Part shown: positions 14,501-26,500 of the stretch, piece by piece | Layout of the letters: each line of letters starts with the position of its first letter | Position numbering within the stretch: position 1 is the stretch's first letter | Source of the DNA: Steromphala cineraria | Lineage: Eukaryota > Mollusca > Gastropoda > Trochida > Trochidae | DNA length: 64,000 bases | Reading direction: 5' to 3' | NCBI GenBank assembly: GCA_916613615.1 | Contig: OU744721.1 | Location: forward strand, 76,141,060 to 76,205,059 | Position numbers and translations under genes: made by a program | Notes under the pieces: model-generated | Seen by the model: the letters and a program-made list of their open reading frames with translations, nothing else | Told to the model about the DNA's origin: nothing | The model's database searches: none

Positions 14501-17500
14501 TGTGTAAATGAAGTAATAAATGATACACTGTTCTGCATTCACAGGTCCTCAACTATATTGATAGAATACACAATAGCATAATGGCAAGTTGAATGAGAAT
14601 GCTCATTTGAGTAAATAGCATCTTCTTACTTTTGTGTATAATAATTGCTCTTCTGTTGATCAACTTCCTGAAATACTCCAATATTGGCAACTCCTCAAAA
14701 TCAAGGGATACATTGCTCTTAAAGAAAGAAATCCTCCCACCATTGTATTAGTAATTAATGAAAATGAGACATGCACAATTGTGAATGTCGATAAAATAAA
14801 CTCCATAATTAAGTTTGACTTTGCACTTAAAATGTTCTAGCTGTTTAAAAAAGCAGCTTATTTCTTTCAATTTTACTTTAACTCACTAGAAGGTTCTTGA
14901 AAAATTCATACCTAAAAATCATGTGCCATGATCATACTTCAATTCTTTGCACTTTTTCCCTAAACTAAGCTATGGTAGTCATGCACAAACTCTGTTAACA
15001 TTACAAATAACCTCCAGTTGCATTATAACTAACATGCAACAATTGAGATTTTCTCATGAGATATTTCAAAATTGCATTTCAACAATGGCAAAATGTTGTT
15101 CTGAGTAGCGTCTCTCACAAACACCCTTGCATAAAGAGGAAAGCTCATGAATACCAATAGTTTTCTATAACACATTTCATCCCGGTCTATTCACACAGAA
15201 TCAATAAGCATGTTTTTACAAGACCTCTCGTCATGAATTTGTAATGAAATGATTACCACTGTCAGACAGGAGTATGTAAAGCTCTTCTTCATTATACAAA
15301 CTCATTAGCCTGTCCAGATTCCACTTGATCAAACAAAATCTGCAATTGATTGAGTGTGCTAATTCCTTGATATATATTCATGGAAGCAAGGCTGCTTTAT
15401 TCTTATCAAAATCAAATGTTGGACATCTTATTTTGGCATACTATTGTGGAAATTCCTATAATTTTTTCTTCCTTTGTTATCAGTAAGAATTGTTTTAAAT
15501 AATCTGTTTTTATGAATAAATTCAATTCAAGATGAAAAATATTCATAATATACATAAATATATATGTAACTTCATTTTTGAGAATAAGAAATGAAAAAGG
15601 TCTTGATTCTTCATCAACCAAACTTCAAAAATGCTGATAAAACAATTTAGATAAGGACAATTATAAATTGAAATGACATAAAGGAAACAGAAACCTTCAC
15701 ATCAATAGAAGATAAAAATATGGTGGGAAGTTTTAGCCCACGATCTTTACGGCCACATAATTTTGGCCGGAAGTTGACCTCTTTGGTCTCAAGGGCGCCG
15801 ACAGTGGAGGTACCAAAGTGTTTGAATTTGGTTGCTCAAGGTGAGTTTTTACCTCAATGACGCTAGTGAACCTAGGTCAGGAAGGGGCCGGCGTATTTCC
15901 GGTAGACATCTTGTACGTAGAAGGCAGGGATATAAAATATAAGTAAGACAAGGTTGTCTTACTTATACTTCACATCAATAGTAAAATCTTTGAAACCATG
16001 CAATAACTATGTTGATGAGGTCAGATATTATTTTGCCCTGTCAGAGTGGCCCAGCTGAGAATTATCTTTATTATCACCTTCCACTGACAGCTCTGATGGT
16101 TTCCTTATTGGCCACAACTCTCTATATTGTACCATAAAGTGTCTGATTCATATGCTGACCTTATAATTGCGTTTTTAAAAACTCATCTTTCTTTGAGAAA
16201 ATTTCATTTTATGACATAAGTGTTGACTTTTATTCTATTTAAAATAACATATTTACCCAGTTAAGCTAAAATGATTCATATAAAGCAGTAAAGAATATGG
16301 CTGTACAACTTTCCATACTTACATAACTTAAGATATATTATTTAAACCAAATATTGTTTTCACATATTTCTCAAATTTTCTTATATAACATACAACAATG
16401 AATGCTGCAAAAGAATAACATTATGTCTGTTTTATCATACATAAAATAATTACAAACAAATAATAAAAACAATCAAATTGATTAACTGAATCTCCATAGA
16501 AACTTCAATAAAGACAATTAATTTCATACAAAAATAAGACAACTTATTGTTCCAACATTTCCTGATCAACATCACATTGAATAACTTATAAACTAAGGAA
16601 ACACTGAGCAAACACTCTTCTATTTAAGATGTCTCAGGAATGGTCAACACAGGACCAACAATCATCTTTTAGTCAATAAAACTCTCAAGCAATGGCTGTC
16701 CAAACTTGCACATGTAAATAGAAGCACTGGACGCTATCCAAGATTGATCAAGAATGCAGGATGAAATTGTTCTTCTTAATAACACTGTCAACACTCTGTG
16801 TATATGGAAGTGATTGGCATGTGTAGACACTAAGAATCGTCCATGGGACGGCCATGTGTATATTGAACCATCAATGAAGATGGGTACTGAGTGACTTTTC
16901 TTGCATCTACAAGTAACTTTACATTGGATGGAGAATATAATGATTTTTATAATATAAAGAAAATAATAAAGAAACACTTCACTGCTTTCAAATGATTATA
17001 AAAGAAAATAACCTTCAAACATCATGTCAATTCCGTATTTATCAAGAAAACTTCTAAATGCTCGTAAGGGAAATAATGTTTATTGTCAAGAATTTAGAAT
17101 TAATTCAAAATTCGATATAGGGCAATTCACAATTAATTCATATCTTATCTATGACTAAAGAAACATATATCTTCCCACCCAAAATCATTTATGAATTTGA
17201 TAAGTTTGACAAAACTACCAAAAATTCAAATTTGTGTAAATAAAAATAGAGCCATTGGCTCTGTAGCTCATCAGGCATCATATCAAGTTTGCTTTATACA
17301 GGCAAGATGAGCTAAAAATGAAACTGATGTTACCTATTGCAAGAAAACCTATAAAAAAATTACAAAACAAATGTATTATTATTCAACACTTTCTTGATCG
17401 CCAATATCAGACAGTGAAAGAAGTCCACACTAAAATATCCAAGGAGAAATAAATTTGCCAAAGACTGTCATCTAATGGAGAAAAATAGGTTTTTAAAATT

Positions 17501-20500
17501 GTGACCCCTGTGACCCTATTTGGGGTCATGGGGTCACAAAACCTACAGTTTAGAATCCCAATTGGCCAAGGACTCTACATGCAGTCTTTCAGCTCAATAG
17601 ACCTTTAGGAGCTAAAGATAATGATGAAAATAAGTTTTTAAGGTTGTGACCCCTGTGACCCTATTTGGGGTCATGGGGTCACAAAATCTACAATTTAGAA
17701 TCCCCATTGGCCAAGGAGTCTGCACATATAATTTCAGCTCTCTAGACCTTTTGGAACTTGAGAAGAAGATGAAAATATTTTTTAAGGTTGTGACCCCTGT
17801 GACCTATTTTTGGGGTCACAGGGTCAAAAAAGTTATAAATTAGAATCCCCATTGTCCAAGGAGTCTGCACATATCAATATTAACACTCTAGACCTTTTGG
17901 AACTTGGGAAGAAGATGAGAATTGGTTTTTAAGGTTGTGACCCCTGTGACTCTATTTGGGGTCATGGGGTCACGAAATCTACACTTAAGAATCCCGATTG
18001 GCCAAGGAGTCTGCACATATCATTTTCAACTCTATAGTCCTTTTAGTACTGGAGAAGAAGATGAAAATAGGTTTTTAAGGTTGTGACCCCTGTGACCCTA
18101 TTTGGGGTCACAGGTTCACCAAAGTTACAAATTAGAATCCCCATTGTCCAAGGAGTCTGCACATATCACTTTCAACTCTCTAGTCCTTTTAGAACTGGAG
18201 AAGAAGATGAAAATAGGTTTTTAAGGTTGTGACCCCTGTGACCCTAATTGGGGTCATGGGGTCACGAAATCTACAATTTAGAATCCCCATTGGCCAAGGA
18301 GTCTGCACATATTGTTTTTAACTCTCTAGTCCTTTTAGAACTGGAGAAGAAGATGAAAATAGGTTTTTAAGGTTGTGACCCCTGTGACCCTATTTGGGGT
18401 CACAGGGTCACCAAAGTTACAAATTAGAATCTCCATTGTCCAAGGAGTCTGCACATATAATTTTTAACTCTCTACTCCTTTTGGAACTGGAGAAGAAGAT
18501 GAAAATAGGTATTTAAGGTTGTGACCCCTGTGACCCTATTTGGGGTCACAGGGTCACCAAAGTTACAAATTAAAATCCCAATTAGCTAAGGAGTCTGCAC
18601 ATATCATTTTTAACTCTCTAGTCCTTCTGGAACTGGAGAAGAAGATGAAAATAGTTTTTTTAAGTTGTGACCCCTGTGACCCTATTTGGGGTCACAGGGT
18701 CACCAAAGTTACAAATAAGAATCTCCATATGCTAAGGTACTTGTACACAAAATTTCAGCTCTCTAATGTGTATGGTTCATGAGGAGAAGTCGAAAGTGTC
18801 AAAAGTTTACGGACGGACGGACGACGGACGGACGCCGGACGACGGGCCATGCCATAAGCCCATCTGGACTTTCAGTCCTGATGAGCTAAAAATTATTACC
18901 CGATGGTACATAATTATTCACCATAATATTACATCACAATGAGTATCACGCATAGACATACTCTTCCATCTTTTTTGCATACTTCACAATGATTTCAGAA
19001 ATCTCTTTTATTGATTTTTATAGGTTGATGCTACTTTCAACAATAAACTGTCAAAAAAATCATGAGAAAAAAAGAAAAAATCTTGAAATGGATGAAATCA
19101 ATACTTTTTTCGATGAAGTTTCACCCCATTAGATCTTCCAAAAAATGTTTACCTTTATGTGAGTCAATATCATAGGGAATCATGTAAACAATGTATAAAT
19201 AACATGATATCATGCTGAGAAGATTTCACAAATCTTTCCTTGACCTCTTCAGTAATTCAGTATTATTTATTCAGAGGTTCACAAATCCTTTTGCCAGATT
19301 CAAGGTATCATTAATGCAAATAGCCTATAAAAACAATTGTACACGAAAGAAGCTTAAGCGTATTTGGTCAGAAAGCTTAAGCCACTTAAGCCACTTAACC
19401 ACATTCTTGAAAGTATTAACCAAGTGCAGAGAAAGTTATTACCAAGAACAGCTTTAGCCTATATCCAAAACAGGTTAAAGGTCGTGCGTTGACCTTTGGG
19501 TCGCCAGGTGATGATGAAGGTCAACTCACCGTTATTATCACAACAATAGAAGAACCAGTCAGTTTATTGTATACATATGTTGTATTTATTGGTTTCACGG
19601 TTTTGCACTTTTGTCAATGGGAGGGTCATAAACCTCTTGTCCAGCACAGTCAGCATTGTGGGTTCAACACAAGGTTATTCTGTGTGTACAACTAACTTTG
19701 AATATATTGTTGGGAAGTTATTTGTATTGAAAGGATTCATGCTGTATAGATCTATTCATCATTTGTATATACTGCCCACTTCCTATAGGAACTCTTAACA
19801 TTAGTATCGAAACTAATGTTTCTATATAGATACATTTGATTTATTACAACTTACAAATCATACACTTAATTCATTAATTATCGTTTTCATACATATCAAT
19901 ACAAGTGAATGAGAATGAATCTGTATTCTAACTACCTGCTCATATATACTCTTTAAAGGGGCAGTAGCACATTTTTTTATAATTTTATATTTCAAATATT
20001 TCACTGATAATTGTAAGTTAATGCTAAATGTATTGTTTTGAAAGTGTCAATAATCTCATTACACAAGCCAATCATCCATAGTCAGAGGACAAAGTATGAA
20101 GATTCACATACAATCCATTGGCGGCCATTTTTTGTGAACACCTTTTGTGTAAGAAAAATGAATCGCATGGCTAAACCTTAAGTTATATGTTTGAATTATT
20201 ACTGCTCAATTTTGTTTCAATACATTGTCTTTCAACTGGAACCATTTATTTTCATTTTCCTGACATCACCTTATATTCCCCCTAAAAATGTGCTACTGCC
20301 CCTTTAAAGACATTGGTATTGCAAAATTGTCAAGTTTTTATAGATACTATCTATAAACATGACATATCATTACTCAATAATCAAGTACATAGTAGTTTAT
20401 ATATATATATAAAACATAATTTACTTTTTATAGCATAGATACTTATTGTTTCACTTTCATTTCATCCTATAATGACATGTTAAGCATTTTCTCTCTTTTA

Positions 20501-23500
20501 TAATATATTACAAGGATTTCCATTGATAAGTATAGTTGCAAACCGTAGATAAATTTACTCATTTCATTTTGACCCATTTACTGTCAGCAAACAAAATCAA
20601 CTACACATTCCAGACGAAAAAATCATTTTAAAAAACCTAAATGTTTGATATCACAAGCCCTTGCCTTTACCCTTGCCTTGCCTTTAGGCCTGATGGGTTA
20701 AACTGTTTCATTGAATCTGTACATAATTGCTATGAATTCTCTGTATGAAGTGTTTGGTCTAGTTTTTTTCTCTAGAAGTAGAGCAGTGAAGTATTTACAT
20801 GTTACACTTTGATCACAGTAAACCAGTTTACACAGGTCCCCAGCTTCTATACAGGTATTCTTATTATGTAAGGGTTACCCTCCACTGCAGAACAGGTATT
20901 TCCTAATTCTTCAAGGATGTTTAGAGCTGAACTAGGTCAATGAATTATTCAAGACTTCAAGGATATATTCAAGAGAGGTTGAACATTATCATTCTTCATC
21001 AGTAATGGTTCAAAAGCTTTCTTATTAGATTTTAAAAGCCTTATTTATCAAATTGAAGATGAAGACAGTTCATATAAAAAATTCTTTATTGTATGTAGAA
21101 GGGAATGATGTATTTAACAGTGCCTATAACAATCCGCTAAGTTTGTAAATCTCACAATCACCTTGTTAAAAGGATTTCATATGTACGAGTTGTATTATAT
21201 ATGATTTTATCACTCATGACACATTAAATCCACAATGAAAACATGTAACAGTAAATAATGTGTAGAAAGAGAGGTTTATGGTATAGAGTTACAACTGGAT
21301 TAAGTTATATGGCATAGTTGAGGGTTTTATATCTCTTGTAACCCAAGTACTGCTTTCAATCTCGTTTCAACTGTTTCACAATTTGGTAAAAACATAATAC
21401 TTTCTCTGGCAATAGCAACCTGAAGATAGTTTTGCATTTCCTTGCTATTTTAAACTTCATTTTATTTAAATTTTTAATAGAAACTACAAAACATTACATA
21501 TAATTAAAAGTTCCAAAATTATTATTATCAAGACAACAATAATGTGATCTTAAACCACACACCTAGATTAAGCTTCTGAACATTTAAAACAGTTGAATAT
21601 CTGTACAAAAACTATTAACAATTCATTCCACTAAACAGAACTTAAAAGTAGCAATAGCAATCTGAAGTGAAATTTTGAATTATTTTTTAATAGAAACTAC
21701 AATACATTACAAATAATTGAGTTCCAAAGTTATTTATATTTTATCAAGAAAGCAATGTGATTTTAAACCACACACCTAGATTAGGCTTCAGAACATTCAA
21801 AACAGTTGAATATCTATTCAAAAACTATCAAAAATTCATTCCACTAAACAGAACATAAAAGTGTTAATTTATTCAAAAAAGCATATCTCCATCTCCTAGC
21901 AATAAAAGCTACACAGAGGTGGGCACTATAAGGAAGTCAGCATCAGTATCCACCACCTACTGGGACAACGCTCTAGCTTAAGGGGCAGTAGCACATTTTT
22001 TGATAATTTTATATTTCAAAATTTCACTGATAATTGTATGTTAATGCTAAATGTAATATTTTGACAGCGTCAAAAATCTCATAACACAAGCCAATCATTC
22101 ATAGTCAGAGGACAAAGTATGAAGATTCACATAAAGCCATTGGCGGCCATTTTGTGTGAACACCTTTAATTTATTTTATGTAAGAAAAAGGAATCACATG
22201 GCTAAACTTTACGTTATATATTTGAATTATTACTGCTTCATTTAGTTTAAATACATTGTCTTTCAATTGGAACCATACAGCATTAATTTTCATTTTTCCT
22301 GACATCACCTTATATTCCCCCAAAAAATGTGCTACTGCCCCAGCTTAATGATTTCATATACATCACCAGGCTCAACTCTAGATTCATTGCTTCAGGCTTA
22401 GTATGCTTTTATTGGGACTCTGTCCATATGTTATAGATTCACACACATATCATTGGTTGGCCTTTGTGGTCGTTATGGTTTTGTACTCACATGCAGGTGT
22501 ATGATATATTGATTATGACATATATCACCCAGGTATAACAGCGTATGTAAACATAAATTCTGAAATAGCGCTTAACCTAATTTTAGCAAAGGATATAAAT
22601 ACTTTGTTATATATATTGGCATATCGTTGCAACAAATTTGTATTTAGTTATTATTGCACATTTATATTGTGATATTTAAATGCCTTTTAATTTAATGTTT
22701 ACTGTTGAAGTTCATTTTCATACTTACACTGGCTTAACTATAAATAAAGTTGTTTTACCTGAAATGATTATTATAATAAGTGTATAAGTCAATAACAATC
22801 AACCTAAAAAAACATACCAATACATATAAATGTTACCTTTTTATAAAGAATATTATCTTCATCTTAAATTGATATCCAAGGAAATCAATTCAAATTGTTA
22901 TCAGACATCAACTAAGAAAGTACCTGCATGACACTAATACAAAATTTTACAGAAATAGGATATTATTTTCATCATATAACCATATTCCATTGTTGAATTC
23001 TTTACACTTTCCCTCAAGCCAGCTAAAAACACTCATAAAGACATTTCACTTTGTAGGTTAAGATAATAAAACTTCAGACAAGACGGATTTATATATACAA
23101 AGTAAACACAGCAAAGCAAGAATATACTTTTCTATTTAGTTTTAAATCTGAGAATGAAAAGCTGAAGTTTTTTCTTTCAAAGGTTCTAATTGCATTTTAT
23201 TCAATGAGTTACATTACATTTTCTTCTGGCGTATTGTTATATAACAACAAAACTTCTTATGGAAAAGTTATCGCAATGGAAGCCAACCATGCCACCATAT
23301 GTCTTTATTCAGCTTCAATGGCTACAATTACATAAGCAAAAGTGAAATATCAAAGTTGAAATATAACTTGCTATCAAAAATATCTAGGGTCAACATTTCG
23401 CATTACAATTGTTCCCATTATCAGTGCAATATGTGTATCCATCAATGTATGTATATACCTTCGGGTGATCTAGTTCACAGTTATAGATGATTATATGTCT

Positions 23501-26500
23501 TTCATCAACAAAGAACCAACTATCCACTTGCTTTTCAAGTTCTTATTTGAACCTACAACAAATTTCATAATTTTTAAAAATATCATCTTTTTAATAAATT
23601 CACTTTACAGAAATAAACTATATTCAGAGGTAATTGCCTATTAGGTAAATATTTTGTATGAAATGTTGTGGTTAAAAACTGTCATATCATTAAACTATAC
23701 CATCACTTACAAAATTAGAGTAATGGTCACATACACAAGCACAAAATACATAAACCAGTATATATATTTGATTTTTTAAACAAAACTTTGCCTGTCTCCT
23801 AAAACCGCCATGAGGCCTTTTGTTAAACTAAATAAATCTCTAGAAAGAATTTTACAGCTACAACTATCTTCTTCTTAAATGCACAAACAGACTTCAACAT
23901 TTATCAAGGCAATCTCATGATGAGTTGTATTTCATGGGTGTAGATAGTATCTGTTTCCTGTACAACTCATCTCTCTACACTACATTCTGTGCTACTGATA
24001 AAGGGCTATTCTAAACTTTAACAAATTCTAAATTATAACGGATTTTGTTTCAGCAGTACAAGGTTAAGACCATAATATTACACAAACCTTCAACATACTT
24101 TTCAGTTATACCATGAAAATCAGTGGTAGAAATAATATTTTGATATAATATTGTTTCTCTTGACTCCGTGTAAATTGGATGTATGAATTTGCATGACACA
24201 AACATAAATGACTGATTTGAATAACTCGTTTAAAACAAGTATTTATTGTATACTGGCTATTTTGAGATGAATGAGTGGGATTTTAGAGATTTACATAAAT
24301 AATAATGCCATTTACGTTTGTATGATAGCAAAATTATACATGATGAAAATCGCAGAATGACTGTTAAAGAGGCATTTAGAAGTTGGCATATTATATATAA
24401 CTTTTCAATTATACCATGAAAATAACTGGTAGAAACAATACTTTGTAATAATAATGTTTCTGAAATTCTCTAGTAATTTTTCAATGAGAAAAATGTTGAG
24501 ATTTTTAGTAGATTAGGAGTATTTGAGTTAGAGACAAATATTCTGGATGAAAACTTCCCTTTTATTTTAGGTCACAAATGTTGTTCAATGTCCACAATGG
24601 AGCATGAAGATATCTGGTGACAGTGTCCTACTACAGTGAGATAATGCTATCAAGCCATCTGGTGCTGTCTGTGTGGATTAATCCTCTGACACTTGTAAAC
24701 ACACACAATATTAGTATCAAGGGAATACAATATAACAAATACAAACTGAATATTTCTTTATCTTCAACCAATTTCATATATCACTGATATTAACTCTTTT
24801 ATTGCGTTGATCACAAGGTAATTGTTGCTGAAAAATTTCCTGAAAATGCTGATAAATCAAAAACTGTTACATTCACTTAGATTGTCAACAAAAGGTTTAC
24901 CAAAAAACTAGTTCAAGAAGAGGAAATATCCATTAATTCAAGGAACTAATCACTTACAAACAAATCCCTATTACAGTGGATCAATAATTTCTCTAGTATG
25001 TGTACTCCCAAGATATCACTATTTCAGGATCTTTACTATCTTTGCCATAAGGCTAATCATGGAATCCTCCATTTGTTAATGAGCTCGGATTACTGTAAAT
25101 ATGCCACTTGTAATGGAATCCCACTGATTAATTCAGCCACTTAAGATTTGAATACTCACCAACATTTGTTTATAAAACCAAATGTTTATAAAACTCATTC
25201 AAAAGATGAGAATTTTTCAGAACAACTGAATTAATCAACAGCTTAAGAGTTAAAATGCACCAAAATCTAAAACAAAAAATTTCCAAAGCTCATTTGAAAA
25301 AATTCAAGATGATAAAGATTGATTCGGCAGATAAAAGTTTTAATTCACTAAAACAAAATAATTTATAAAATTCATTGAAAGGTGAATATTTATCAAAGCA
25401 AAAAGAGATAATGATGTGAATCTAACTGGTGTTTCCTGTGAGGTGTGTGACTGTTGACTAGACTTTACCCTGGCCAGTGACAGACGAGATATAGATAAAG
25501 GTCACCCTGATATTGACAACCCATTGTCACTGTCCCGAGCTGACAGAATTTCTACATTATATGTCACTGAAGCAAAACCAGTCTGGGGCATCAATATAAT
25601 GAATTGATAATCCTCACCTGTTGTATCATTCAGTTATCATATATTGATTTTTAGTTTTTTAAACCTTGTTTTGCTCATAGTCAACATATTGAACTGACAT
25701 GTTTGCTTATTTGTCACAAACATGTACATACATAATCATGTGTATGATAAACATGAATGTCAATTTTCATTCTAATAACAGTGTCCCAATTTAAACCTAT
25801 TAGTCAAACAAATGTTCCATGACCTTGTGTTATTTAATTATTTATTTATTAACAAAACAGTTAATAGTGAAGTCATTTTTTTCCATGTCTCATATCCAAA
25901 TATAGTTAACAACTAACAAGAGGCATATTAGATATACACTATCCACATGCTACAGAAATATATTACTATAGACAATACAGTATAAAATTTTCTGAAAAAG
26001 TTAATCTAAGTTGAATGTATGAAAAAAAGCATATTTCATATTTATTTTAAAAATAATGCGACCAGGATACCCCTAAAGGTAAACACATTATAACTCTCGT
26101 ATACCTGTGAAACACACATGACGGAGAACAAAGTAACACTGTGACGTCACTTCTACAACGAGTATAGGTGAGGCGGGTGGGAAATAAAGTAACTCTGTGA
26201 CCTTGCATATAGATGAAGCAGGTTTATTTACACAATGACACTACATACCTAAACCTTTTAACAGGTTTCTTCATTTATGCATCAGTCCATTACCCAAGTC
26301 CCATATTTATATACCCTCATGATAACACTGACAGCATCATAAATGTTCTCTTTTAGACATCATACATATTGATATTATAAATTTAATACCTCTGGGTTTT
26401 TCACTGTATTCCACCAATCTGCCATTGACCATTACACAAGCTTCATACACATTGTTTGCTCTTAGATACATGCATGTAGATATGATAAATAACATACCTC

